DNA of 64,000 nucleotides, from positions 1 through 64,000 of the forward strand of contig NZ_WHPF01000005.1 in the NCBI RefSeq assembly GCF_013106755.1, written 5' to 3'. The notes below the pieces were generated by a model. It made no database searches, was not told where the DNA came from, and worked only from the letters and a program-made list of their open reading frames with translations. Made by a program: the position numbers and the translations under genes. The stretch is from Limnovirga soli. Its GTDB lineage: Bacteria; Bacteroidota; Bacteroidia; Chitinophagales; Chitinophagaceae. Below, piece after piece: positions 9,314 through 18,047 of this stretch. Within the stretch, counting starts at the first letter, position 1, and each line of letters opens with the position of its first letter.

Positions 9314-10756
9314 TTAATCCCTATAGTTCAATGCCGGTTTTCTATCACCCAGCAAAGCCTTGTATTGGTAACTGCCTTTTGATTGAAGGAATTCCAGTTT
9401 TGCCTTTTTTATTAATTCGGGATTTGTAAATAAATCAATGGCTGTAAAAGCCATTGTTTTTGAAGCAATCATCATGCCCTTTATGCCAATATCGGTGCCG
9501 CCACAGGCAACTGCCTGCCAGCTATGGTAACTGGTACCCGGCACCCAGGTAGCAGCTTCTAAACCTACTGTTGGTACCACATAACTTACATCCCCCACAT
9601 CGGTTGATCCCTGGTTTTTTTGGATATGCAAAGGCTGTACTGTAGCAGCTGCATTGATGGGCGTTTCATTGGTTAAAAAACTGGTTTGAATGATTTTGGC
9701 AAAAGCAATTTCATCTGCAGTATAGGTTACACCACCTACTTTCTCCAAATTGGTTTGCATATTTTCTGCCAGGGTTTTATTAATCAGCAGGTCGTGGGTA
9801 CCGCCAATAATTTCATACTCCATTTTAGTTTCTGTACCCATAGCTGCGCCTTCTGCTGCTTTGGTAATTCTGTCAAAAATAGAAACAGCCATGGTTTTAT
9901 CCGGGTGCCTTACATAATAATATACTTCCGCAAATTCGGGTACTACATTGGGTGCTTTGCCCCCATTGGTAATTACATAATGCAAACGGGTTTCCTGTGG
10001 TATATGTTCCCGCATCATGTTTACCATATAATCCATTGCTTCTACGGCATCTAATGCAGAACGCCCCTGTTCTGGTGATACTGATGCGTGGGATGCATTG
10101 CCATAAAATCTGAATTTGGCTGATTTATTTGCCAATACACTGGTATACATTACTGAATTGTGGTCGCTGGGATGCCAATGCAATACAATATCTACATTTT
10201 GAAATAGGCCTTCTCTTACCATATACACTTTCCCGCTTCCGCCTTCTTCTGCAGGGCAACCAAATACTTTAATTGTACCTTTTATTTTGCCCGCTTCCAA
10301 TAATTTGCTGATGGCTATTCCGGCAGCAACGGAGCCGGTGCCAAATAAATGATGGCCGCAGGCATGTGCACTATTTTTATTGGCAACCGGTGTTTTTGTA
10401 GGGGAATTATCCTGTGATAGTCCCGGCAATGCATCATACTCAGCCAGTATGCCAATTACCGGCGAACCGCTGCCATAGGTTGCCACAAATGCTGTAGGAA
10501 TACCAGCTACACCTACTTCTACGGTAAATCCATTTTCCTTTAATGTACTTCGCAGCAGTGCTGCGCTTTTATTTTCTTTATACCCCAGTTCTGCATATTC
10601 CCAAATATTAAATGCAATTTTTTTATAGGCATCAAACCCTGATTGAATAGATAGTGCCGTTTCATTTTTTAAAGCATCAATTGCTTTGTTATTGCTTTGT
10701 GCCAGGCAATGGAATGTGCTGGTTATTGTTAGGATGGCGATAAGAATTTGTTTCAT
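9314..10756 (-). CDS. Secreted M20-family amidohydrolase (AbgB-like)
   Basis: A metal-dependent hydrolase of the M20/amidohydrolase group, closest in layout to AbgB-type aminobenzoyl-glutamate hydrolases. Motifs are GILAEYDALPGLSQD, the metal-binding HACGHHLFGTG, CPAEEGGSGK and the dimerisation-domain stretch FYGNASHASVSPEQGRSALDA. A signal peptide follows the ATG at 10756 (KQILIAILTITSTFHCLAQ), so I chose that start over a TTG six codons upstream. The mature enzyme is therefore expected in the periplasm or exported, which is unusual for cytosolic AbgB. The substrate, an N-acyl amino acid or peptide amide, is not determined. Confidence 0.85.
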   Translation of the reverse strand: MKQILIAILTITSTFHCLAQSNNKAIDALKNETALSIQSGFDAYKKIAFNIWEYAELGYKENKSAALLRSTLKENGFTVEVGVAGIPTAFVATYGSGSPVIGILAEYDALPGLSQDNSPTKTPVANKNSAHACGHHLFGTGSVAAGIAISKLLEAGKIKGTIKVFGCPAEEGGSGKVYMVREGLFQNVDIVLHWHPSDHNSVMYTSVLANKSAKFRFYGNASHASVSPEQGRSALDAVEAMDYMVNMMREHIPQETRLHYVITNGGKAPNVVPEFAEVYYYVRHPDKTMAVSIFDRITKAAEGAAMGTETKMEYEIIGGTHDLLINKTLAENMQTNLEKVGGVTYTADEIAFAKIIQTSFLTNETPINAAATVQPLHIQKNQGSTDVGDVSYVVPTVGLEAATWVPGTSYHSWQAVACGGTDIGIKGMMIASKTMAFTAIDLFTNPELIKKAKLEFLQSKGSYQYKALLGDRKPALNYRD

Positions 10757-10993
10757 ATTATTTAAAATAATCAATTTTATTGGATGGTATGGTGGTATTT
10801 AAGCCGCTTTAAAACGAAAAAGCCAAATGCAATTAAAGTGCTTTAAAAAAACCTATGAATTAGCACAGCGAATTGAAAACATTCAACGGAAGTTAATAAG
10901 AATAAGCCTTACAGCATTAAAATAGCCGGCTAATTGCTGATAGTAATATAAAATTGATTGCAATTATTACAGCAAACCAATTATTTTCTGTTT

Positions 10994-11506
10994 TTACTCA
11001 CCTTCCTTTCTATGCGCACTAAAGTATTTTTCAAAATTTTTTCTCAATCCATTTGCCATAACTCTTGCAAGGACAAATTGTAGCGGTAGAGCAACAATTA
11101 ATATAAATAACCCGACATACAAATTATTTGGAGTTCCGGCTGTAGAAAAATAAATGCAAACATTATACATACTGAATGGAACAAAAAACAGAAAAAACAT
11201 TCCAAAAATTGAATTAGGTCGTAATAAAATTTCAATTTTGGTTTTCCCATTAACCGTTTCCACAATAGTGCCTTTTAAATATGCGGCGCTCCTTTCAAAA
11301 TTTCTAATTACTGCAAGAGACCTTTTTGGTACTAATGAAAAACTATTCGGGAAGTTAATAAACTCTCCGATTAAGTTTGGAGATTGAAATAGGCCACTTT
11401 TATCGGAGAATAAGGAGTCGATCCTTTCTACTAGTTTCTCTTTAGGATAGTTTACTTCATAATTTATTTTCTGGTAATAAAATGTTTTTAAGAGAAGTTT
11501 AAACAT
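10994..11506 (-). CDS. Hypothetical membrane protein (two C-terminal TM segments)
   Basis: A protein of about 170 residues when read from the ATG at 11506; a TTG at 11542 would add 12. The N-terminal two thirds are soluble (FYYQKINYEVNYPKEKLVERIDSLFSDKSG...), followed by two transmembrane helices (roughly SIFGMFFLFFVPFSMYNVCIYF and LYVGLFILIVALPLQFVLARVM) and a basic tail. It is AT-rich compared with adjacent genes. I do not recognise the family. It stands alone between gaps of about 240 and 260 nt, the right-hand one carrying a repeat copy. Confidence 0.5.
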   Translation of the reverse strand: MFKLLLKTFYYQKINYEVNYPKEKLVERIDSLFSDKSGLFQSPNLIGEFINFPNSFSLVPKRSLAVIRNFERSAAYLKGTIVETVNGKTKIEILLRPNSIFGMFFLFFVPFSMYNVCIYFSTAGTPNNLYVGLFILIVALPLQFVLARVMANGLRKNFEKYFSAHRKEGE

Positions 11507-11703
11507 AAAAGAAAGGATAGCTTTTATACGCCTGTAAATCAAATTTAGTAGCTATAATCAATAACATAAAATAGCCTCTCGATTGATTAAAATTACTACC
11601 TCATTTATGAAAGACTTTTTTATACTTTACACCTGTGAATAGAATTATACTACCAACGTCAAATACTCATTCGGCTGTTTGTTAAGCCGCCCAAAGTATC
11701 CTA

Positions 11704-11764
11704 CCGTACAAGAGTGCGACGCAAGTAAAGTAAAATAGCAGTGCTTTTGCCTGGCCAATAATTA
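11704..11764 (+). repeat. Interspersed repeat copy 4 (A-type, forward, single)
   Basis: The core (CC)GTACAAGAGTGCGACGCAAG plus TAAAG is at 11704-11730, with the tail GCCTGGCCAATAATTA at 11749-11764. The tail ends 5 nt from the stop codon of the MBL hydrolase gene. Confidence 0.85.
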
Positions 11765-11768
11765 CCAT

Positions 11769-12803
11769 CTAAAATTGCCACCAATGGCTATTGGGATGAG
11801 CCTGATTGATGATGACCGGCTCGCCTATTTTTGGTGTGGTTACGGGTATATTTAATTGGGCTGCATGAGCCAGTACGCGTTGCACCGGCTCGTTCCAGGG
11901 ATGCAGGGCCAGCGTAAATTTTGCCCAGTGCACGGGGAGTAACAGAGCGGCATTCAGGTCGGCAGCGGCTTGTACGGTTTGCTCGGGCATCATATGTATA
12001 TGCGCCCAGGAGGGGTTGTACTGGCCGCTTTCGAGAATGGCTATATCAAACCTACCAAAGCGGTTGCCTATTGCTTTAAAATGGGTATCGTAACCAGAAT
12101 CTCCACCCAGATAAAGGCGGTAACCGGCGGCTTCGAGCACAAAGGAAGACCATAATGTTTTTGCCCTTACCATGCCCCTACCGGAAAAATGCCGGGCCGG
12201 GGCTGCGGTAAGCTGTATACCTGTGTCTAGTTGATGGGTTTGCCACCAATCCATCTCGTGTATAATAGCTGCGGGATAACCCCAAAATTGCAGGTGTGCA
12301 CCTACACCCAGCGAACAATATACTGAATTGACTTTTGGCTGTAATTGTATAATGGTATGATAATCCAGGTGATCGTAATGGTCGTGGGTTAGGATGAGGT
12401 AATCGATGGGCGGCATATCGGCAACGGTATATTCATTGCTGCCGGGAAATGCTTTTACCATAAAAGAAAACGGTGCGGCATTGCCACTAAAAACCGGGTC
12501 GATTAAAAAATTCTTGCCCCCAACCCTGATGAAATAAGAAGAATGCCCAAACCATACAATTACCGGATCTGTGCCATTTAACTGGTGCAAATTGGTTTTT
12601 ATAAACGGCAATGGCGCTGGCGGTGCGGTGGTTTTGGGTTTATTGATATAATCTCTGGTAGTTTTTATAAATGAACCATCCTCACTCATTACCGGTGTTA
12701 CGGAAATATTGGTAAAGCCTGATTTTTGGTAATTGGGCGATTGCATTAATGCTTCGAGGTGTTTGCCCGAAGGGTTGCTGCCAAATATTTTTAAGATAGA
12801 CAT
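11769..12803 (-). CDS. Metallo-beta-lactamase-fold hydrolase (NAPE-PLD/UlaG-like)
   Basis: A 344-residue MBL-fold protein. Its metal motif LTHDHYDHLD gives His140, His142, Asp144 and His145. PARHFSGRG and the LYLGGDSGYD strand supply further ligands, and PVHWAKF near the end is the last His. The order and the N-terminal extension (GKNFLIDPVFSGNAAP) match the subgroup that includes N-acyl-phosphatidylethanolamine phospholipase D and UlaG-type lactonases. It has no signal peptide. Its 3' end abuts a repeat copy. Upstream, 53 nt away, is the SRPBCC gene on the same strand, so co-transcription is possible. The substrate is not assignable. Confidence 0.85.
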   Translation of the reverse strand: MSILKIFGSNPSGKHLEALMQSPNYQKSGFTNISVTPVMSEDGSFIKTTRDYINKPKTTAPPAPLPFIKTNLHQLNGTDPVIVWFGHSSYFIRVGGKNFLIDPVFSGNAAPFSFMVKAFPGSNEYTVADMPPIDYLILTHDHYDHLDYHTIIQLQPKVNSVYCSLGVGAHLQFWGYPAAIIHEMDWWQTHQLDTGIQLTAAPARHFSGRGMVRAKTLWSSFVLEAAGYRLYLGGDSGYDTHFKAIGNRFGRFDIAILESGQYNPSWAHIHMMPEQTVQAAADLNAALLLPVHWAKFTLALHPWNEPVQRVLAHAAQLNIPVTTPKIGEPVIINQAHPNSHWWQF

Positions 12804-12856
12804 GGTGCCGCAGTTTTACCCCAAAATAATACAGTTGTCCGAATGCCCTGCCTAAA

Positions 12857-13354
12857 TTAACTGAATATTACCGTATTTACCTGTCCCGGCACTTTGCCAA
12901 AACGCTTTTCTACCACTATAAAACGGTGGTTGAAGATTTGCTGTAGCTGCGCTTTTACAAACAAGGTATGGGCAATATCGCCGGCTACCCAAAATGGAAT
13001 TTTATAATGTACAATATCCGTCATTTCTACACCACCGGTTATGGGTTTAAAATGGTGCTGGTGGTGCCACATGCTATAGGGGCCATAGCGTTGTTCATCT
13101 ACAAAATATTGTTTATCCAGCACATGGGTTATTTCCGTCATCCAGTATAAGGGAATACCCAAAACAGGTTTTACGGTATATTCAATTATTTGTCCGGGGT
13201 ACATGGTATCGCCATGGTGATTGCTGATGATATTAAAACCCAGATTGGCCGGGGTAATATGTTTTAAATTATCGGGGCGACTAAAAAACTCCCAGGCAGT
13301 ATCAATATCTACCGGAATTTGCTGTACTGTTTTTATGGAATAAACTTTGCTCAT
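12857..13354 (-). CDS. SRPBCC (START-like) family protein
   Basis: About 165 residues from the ATG at 13354 (an ATG at 13378 adds 8 unlikely residues). The START/Bet v1-like fold is shown by the opening VYSIKTVQQIPVDIDTAWEFFSRPDNLKHITP, the central MTEITHVLDKQYFVDEQRYGPYSMWHHQHHF and the amphipathic C-terminal helix LQQIFNHRFIVVEKRFG. Members of this ligand-binding family in Bacteroidota are mostly uncharacterised; some are linked to cell-wall or sugar epimerase modules. It is divergent from the ATE-like gene and sits 53 nt upstream of the MBL hydrolase. Confidence 0.8.
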   Translation of the reverse strand: MSKVYSIKTVQQIPVDIDTAWEFFSRPDNLKHITPANLGFNIISNHHGDTMYPGQIIEYTVKPVLGIPLYWMTEITHVLDKQYFVDEQRYGPYSMWHHQHHFKPITGGVEMTDIVHYKIPFWVAGDIAHTLFVKAQLQQIFNHRFIVVEKRFGKVPGQVNTVIFS

Positions 13355-13567
13355 ATAAATACTGCTTAGATTACACACTAAACAATATTAGTGCTATTAA
13401 GTTGCAGACAAAGGGGTTTATTTTAGGCAACATGGTAATGGTTGTTTTATGGCAGGGTAATTCATCTGCTATTTTACAACACAATACAAATACAGATATA
13501 TGTAAACCATGCACTAAAATATGTGCGGTATTGGCTAACTTTCCACAAAAGAAAGAAAGGAATTATC

Positions 13568-14611
13568 ATGTTTGCTCAAATTATTTACCCGGCAACTATA
13601 ACACCTGCTGCCCTGGATACCTTGTTGGAGAAAGGATGGTTTAGAATGCGGCAAACCGTTTTTACCACACATTTTCTTTGTTTTCAAAACAGGTTTTACG
13701 ACGCTATTTGGCTAAGGGTGGTATTGGCCAATATTGGTTTACCCAAAGAACAAAAGAAACTAAAAAACCGGTTTCGGGTAGTGGTGGCACCCACAGTAAT
13801 AACCCCTGAGCTGGAGACTTTATATAGCCTGTATCTGGAACAGATTAGCTTTGAATTATCAGAAACACTGGAGAAACATTTACAGGGCACAGAAACCCAT
13901 AATCGTTTTAATACGCATACCGTACATATTTATGATGGAGACCTGTTGATTGCCGCAGGCTTTTTTGATATTGGACAACACAGCGCAGAAGGTATTACCA
14001 ATATTTACCACCCTGATTATAAAAAATACAGCCCCGGCAAACTACTTATTCATTTAAAAATGGATTACTGTAAGGGGTTGGGACTGCACTATTTTTACCC
14101 GGGTTATTTTGCGCCGGGTTATGGTGTGTTTGATTATAAATTAACCATTGGTACTGCAGGTATGCAATACTTGCACATTACCAAACAGGCTTGGCTGCCT
14201 ATTGCAAATTTTAATGCAGCGGCCAATCCGCTGCAAATAATGGTAGAAAAATTACAGCAGTTGCATACTGCTTTTACCCAAAAAAATATTCGTTCGCATA
14301 TTTGGTATTACCGGTATTTTGATGCCAACCTGGATGCGCAGATTATGATACCGCTTTTTGATTTTCCGGTGTTTTTATCGCTGCAGCACAATATAGAAGA
14401 CGAACATTTAAGATTGGTTGTATATAATTTTCTTGACGAAAAATTTCACTTGTTGCAATGCACTTCTATCATTGATATTGATACCCAAATAACCGGCAGC
14501 ACTATATTTGGCGCCCACCTGCTTAAAACAGAGGGGGAGTTTTTTGCATCCGCCAGTATAGCAGAAATGATTGAAGCTACCACGGCTTTGGAGCAAATGG
14601 ATCAATTGTAA
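13568..14611 (+). CDS. Arginyl/leucyl-tRNA-protein transferase (ATE)-like protein
   Basis: I place the start at the ATG at 13568, behind a good AAAGGA-type ribosome site; upstream in-frame sequence is not protein-like. The protein is 347 aa. Residues about 115-200 carry the ATE C-terminal GNAT fold signature: IYDGDLLIAAGFFDIGQHSAEGITNIYHPDY, then YSPGKLLIHLKMDYCKGLGLHYFYPGYF, then FDYKLTIG, which in ATE enzymes forms the aminoacyl-tRNA-binding acyltransferase core. The ATE N-terminal CxxC cluster is not evident. The role would be post-translational addition of an amino acid to protein N-termini, but the Bacteroidota branch is untested, so the amino acid and target are unknown. Confidence 0.65.
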   Translation: MFAQIIYPATITPAALDTLLEKGWFRMRQTVFTTHFLCFQNRFYDAIWLRVVLANIGLPKEQKKLKNRFRVVVAPTVITPELETLYSLYLEQISFELSETLEKHLQGTETHNRFNTHTVHIYDGDLLIAAGFFDIGQHSAEGITNIYHPDYKKYSPGKLLIHLKMDYCKGLGLHYFYPGYFAPGYGVFDYKLTIGTAGMQYLHITKQAWLPIANFNAAANPLQIMVEKLQQLHTAFTQKNIRSHIWYYRYFDANLDAQIMIPLFDFPVFLSLQHNIEDEHLRLVVYNFLDEKFHLLQCTSIIDIDTQITGSTIFGAHLLKTEGEFFASASIAEMIEATTALEQMDQL

Positions 14612-14640
14612 AATTAATATTGGCTGTTTTGCTGCCACAA

Positions 14641-14791
14641 GGGAAGAACGGTGCAGTGTGCGACGCAAGTGCAGCCGCCAAAATTACCCATGCCGGGCCC
14701 ATAAGTTATACAATCAAATACTGGCAAGTATTTTTATTGGCCGGGCAATATAACCCATAGGAAGCCCGGTTGCGTCGCACTCTTGTACGCC
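14641..14791. repeat. Repeat copies 5 (forward, C-type) and 6 (reverse, A-type), convergent pair
   Basis: Copy 5: head GAACGGTGCAGTGTGCGACG then CAAGTGCAGC (14645-14675) and tail TGCCGGGCCCATAAG (14691-14705). Copy 6: tail TTGGCCGGGCAA (14737-14748) and core TTGCGTCGCACTCTTGTACG (14770-14789). The pair fills the space between the convergent ATE-like and argH genes and could fold as a bidirectional terminator. Confidence 0.85.
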
Positions 14792-14797
14792 ATCACT

Positions 14798-16132
14798 TTA
14801 CTCAGCCAGTAAGGCATTAATAGCATTGTGGTATTGGGTAAAATTAAAACCACTTAGCACCTGTTGCATCATGGCTTGTATTTGTGGGTTACATAAATTA
14901 CCCATACTGCCTTCGTGTGTATGCTGCAGGTGAATATCGTAAGTAAAATTACCGGCTTCTATGGCCAGCCCCACTTGTTTATACGCATCTCTGAAAGGTG
15001 TACCCTGTAATACCAGTTTATTTACCTCTTCTACACTAAACAGGTATTTGTATTTTTCATCCTGTAGTATATCTTGTTTTACCTGCATATTGGTGAGCAT
15101 TAAACCCATCATATCTATACAGCTGCGCAGGGTATCAAATGCTGGGAACAAATGTTCTTTTAGCAATTGCAAATCGCGGTGGTAACCACTGGGCAGGTTG
15201 GTGGTCATCATCATAATCTCGTTGGGCAGGGCTTTTATCTGGTTGCATTTTGAACGGATGAGTTCAAATACATCGGGATTTTTTTTATGGGGCATAATAC
15301 TGCTGCCTGTAGTAAGCTCGGCCGGGAAACTGATAAAGCCAAAATTCTGGTTCAGGTACAGGCAGGCATCCATTGATAAACGGGCCAGTGTATCGGCCAC
15401 ATTGGCCAGTGCCATAGCTACGATTCTTTCTGCCTTACCACGACCCATTTGCGCATAAACCACATTGTAATTTAGTTCGGCAAATCCCAGCAGTTGGGTA
15501 GTAAGTGTTCTGTTAATAGGAAATGATGAGCCATAGCCAGCCGCAGAACCCAATGGGTTTTTATTTACCATATCGTAAGCGGCCTTCAGCTGTATGGTAT
15601 CATCCACCAGACTTTCGGCATAAGCACCCAGCCATAACCCAAAAGAAGAGGGCATGGCCAGTTGTAAATGCGTATAGCCAGGTAATAAATCGTTTTTAAA
15701 TTTCTCACTTTGTGTTATCAGTAATTCAAATAAAGATTGTACCGATTGCACGGTTTGTTCTACCTGGGCACGTAAAAACAATTTTACATCTACCAATACC
15801 TGATCGTTACGGCTGCGGGCTGCATGTATTTTTTTACCTGTATCGCCCAATTTTAGTGTAAGCAGGTATTCTACCTGTGAGTGTACATCTTCAATAGTAT
15901 CTTCTATGGTAAAAGCGCCCTGTTGGGTAGTGGTATAAATATTTTTTAGCTCGGCAGTTAGCATGGCAGCTTCTTCCAGGGTTAATAACCCTACGGTGGC
16001 CAGCATTTTGGCATGAGCAATATTTCCCAATACATCGTATGGTGCCAGCAACAAATCAAAGTCGCGGTCGTTACCCACTGTAAAGTGTTCTACTTCTTTT
16101 AAAGAGACGGTATTTTTTGCCCAGAGTTTCAT
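14798..16132 (-). CDS. argH: Argininosuccinate lyase
   Basis: Last step of arginine synthesis: cleavage of argininosuccinate to arginine and fumarate. I use the ATG at 16132 (MKLWAKNTVSL, 444 aa), because the 12 preceding residues are not family-like. Signatures are ARSRNDQVLVDVKLF near the N-terminal third, GYTHLQLAMPSSFGLW, and the fumarase/ASL signature GSSIMPHKKNPDVFELIR carrying the flexible catalytic-serine loop. It is the promoter-distal gene of the arg operon, 63 nt after the argE-like gene. A repeat pair lies directly downstream. Confidence 0.95.
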   Translation of the reverse strand: MKLWAKNTVSLKEVEHFTVGNDRDFDLLLAPYDVLGNIAHAKMLATVGLLTLEEAAMLTAELKNIYTTTQQGAFTIEDTIEDVHSQVEYLLTLKLGDTGKKIHAARSRNDQVLVDVKLFLRAQVEQTVQSVQSLFELLITQSEKFKNDLLPGYTHLQLAMPSSFGLWLGAYAESLVDDTIQLKAAYDMVNKNPLGSAAGYGSSFPINRTLTTQLLGFAELNYNVVYAQMGRGKAERIVAMALANVADTLARLSMDACLYLNQNFGFISFPAELTTGSSIMPHKKNPDVFELIRSKCNQIKALPNEIMMMTTNLPSGYHRDLQLLKEHLFPAFDTLRSCIDMMGLMLTNMQVKQDILQDEKYKYLFSVEEVNKLVLQGTPFRDAYKQVGLAIEAGNFTYDIHLQHTHEGSMGNLCNPQIQAMMQQVLSGFNFTQYHNAINALLAE

Positions 16133-16195
16133 GTTACAACTTACTGCCAACTCCAACCCCCACAGCACCCTGCTGCCGGAAATTGTTGCAAGCGA

Positions 16196-17266
16196 TTATA
16201 AAATTTTATCCAATAACTGAATATAGAGGTCAATACCATTTCGTATTTCCTCTATATAAATAAATTCATCTGCGGTATGGCTGCGGGCACTATCGCCGGG
16301 GCCCATTTTTAAGGTAGAGAAATTCATGAGCGCCTTATCGCTGGTAGTAGGCGAGCCATAATAGGTACGGCCCAATGCAACACCTGCCTTAATTAATGGA
16401 TGATCTAATGAAATGGCGGTAGATCTTAGTCTTGAACTGCGGGGCTGTACATCGCAACTGGTATTGGCGGCAATTACCCCTAGCACTTCTTCAAATGTGT
16501 AGAGTTCATTTACCCGAACATCCACAGTAAATTTACACTCATGCGGTACCACATTATGCTGCGAACCGGCATTAATAATGGTAACACTCATTTTCATGGG
16601 ACCAAGCAAATCTGATACCTTTTCGTAAGTATGGGTGCGGAACCATTCAATATCTTTTAATGCTTTGTAAATGGCATTATCGCCTTCTTCACGGGCAGCG
16701 TGGCCGGCTTTGCCATGGGTGGTGCAATCCAGTACCAGCAAGCCTTTTTCAGCAACGGCCATATTCATCAATGTTGGTTCGCCAACTATGCCAAAATCTA
16801 TTTTAGGTAAGCGGGGTAATAAAATTTCTACCCCGTTATGACCCGAAATTTCTTCCTCGGCGCTGGCGGCAATAACAAGATTATAATTTAGGTTAGGCTC
16901 GTTATAATAATAAATAAATGTGGCAATTAAAGATACCAGGCAACCACCTGCATCATTGCTACCCAGGCCATACAATTTGCCATCTTTCTCCACCGGTGTA
17001 AAGGGATCGAGTGTATATGCTTTATTGGGCTTTACCGTATCGTGGTGTGAGTTGAGAAGTATGGTGGGCTTACTCTCATCAAAGTATTTATTTTTTGCCC
17101 AGATATTATTGAGATAGCTATGGGGGATAATATTCTTAGACTCCAGGAAATGTTCAATAATTTCTGCGGTATTATCTTCTTCTTTACTGAATGAAGGAGT
17201 ACTGATGAGCTTTTTTAAAAGGCCAACTGCATCTGCAAACAGTGAATCTAATTGTTGGTTACTCAT
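16196..17266 (-). CDS. argE: N-acyl-ornithine/citrulline deacylase, M20 family (ArgE-like)
   Basis: A 356-residue M20 metallopeptidase-fold enzyme with NSHHDTVKP (His74, Asp76), GSNDAGG (Asp105, bridging ligand), AASAEEEISG (general base Glu137-138) and the dimerisation-domain start GKAGHAAREEGDNA. Position in the operon assigns it to removal of the acyl group. In the Bacteroidota pathway this is from N-acylcitrulline, because carbamoylation by ArgF' precedes deacylation. The start codon overlaps the end of argB by 8 nt, implying coupling. Alternatives such as DapE-type activity are less likely given the neighbours. Confidence 0.85.
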   Translation of the reverse strand: MSNQQLDSLFADAVGLLKKLISTPSFSKEEDNTAEIIEHFLESKNIIPHSYLNNIWAKNKYFDESKPTILLNSHHDTVKPNKAYTLDPFTPVEKDGKLYGLGSNDAGGCLVSLIATFIYYYNEPNLNYNLVIAASAEEEISGHNGVEILLPRLPKIDFGIVGEPTLMNMAVAEKGLLVLDCTTHGKAGHAAREEGDNAIYKALKDIEWFRTHTYEKVSDLLGPMKMSVTIINAGSQHNVVPHECKFTVDVRVNELYTFEEVLGVIAANTSCDVQPRSSRLRSTAISLDHPLIKAGVALGRTYYGSPTTSDKALMNFSTLKMGPGDSARSHTADEFIYIEEIRNGIDLYIQLLDKIL

Positions 17267-18044
17267 GTATAATACTTGTACCTGATTGTTGCTGAATTAA
17301 TTGCTGCAATTGTTCTGCTTTACCAATTACCACCCGATGCACTCCGCGGTTTAATGCGGCAAATGCATTGTCCAGTTTTGGTATCATGCCGGCAAAAATG
17401 ATGTTTTGCTGTTTTAACTGCGCATACGATGCCTGTGTAATAGCGGGGATTACGGTACTATCGTCATCGGCATTAAGTAATACCCCTGCTTTTTCAAAGC
17501 TGTAAATTAAATGTACCTGGTAAAGAGCACTCATGGCCTGAGCAATTTCCTGTGCTATGGTATCGGCGTTGGTATTTAATAACTGGCCTTCCATATTATG
17601 TGTTATAGGTGCCATTACCACTGTTACCTGTTGTGCCAGCAGGCTTTGTAAAACGGGTGTATTAACCTTATCTACGTCACCAACAAAACCATAATCAATG
17701 GTGGCATGCTGTCTTTTATGCGACTGAAGAATATTACCATCTGCACCACAAAGCCCAATGGCATTGCATTGGTTAGCCTGTAAATGTGCCACTATATTTT
17801 TATTAATATAACCGGCATATACCATGGTAACAATACGCAGGGTGTCAACATCGGTTACTCTTCTGCCTTCTATCATTTGCTGTTCAACACCTAACTGGGC
17901 AGCCAGTTTTGTGGCCAGTTTACCGCCACCATGCACCAGTATTTTTTTACCCTCAATACCGGCAAATGCAGTTAGAAATGAAGAAAGTTGTGCTTCATCA
18001 TCGATAATATTACCGCCTATTTTTATTACGTATAGTGGCTCCAT
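17259..18044 (-). CDS. argB: N-acylglutamate kinase
   Basis: Phosphorylates N-acetyl- or N-succinyl-glutamate, the second step of the pathway. The 261-residue amino acid kinase fold is shown by YVIKIGGNIIDD, ILVHGGGKLATKLAAQLG, GRRVTDVDTLRIV, GLCGADGN and the C-terminal NAFAALNRGVHRVVIGKAEQL. The family's arginine-feedback N-terminal helix is absent (the protein starts directly with the first strand), so direct arginine inhibition is not expected. It starts 3 nt after the argF' stop and overlaps the argE-like gene. Confidence 0.93.
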   Translation of the reverse strand: MEPLYVIKIGGNIIDDEAQLSSFLTAFAGIEGKKILVHGGGKLATKLAAQLGVEQQMIEGRRVTDVDTLRIVTMVYAGYINKNIVAHLQANQCNAIGLCGADGNILQSHKRQHATIDYGFVGDVDKVNTPVLQSLLAQQVTVVMAPITHNMEGQLLNTNADTIAQEIAQAMSALYQVHLIYSFEKAGVLLNADDDSTVIPAITQASYAQLKQQNIIFAGMIPKLDNAFAALNRGVHRVVIGKAEQLQQLIQQQSGTSIIHE

Positions 18045-18047
18045 GAT

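Noticed and set aside
9686-10054. 122-codon plus-strand ORF opposite the M20 amidohydrolase
   Set aside because: Antisense shadow with no domain; the minus-strand gene has clear metal-binding motifs.
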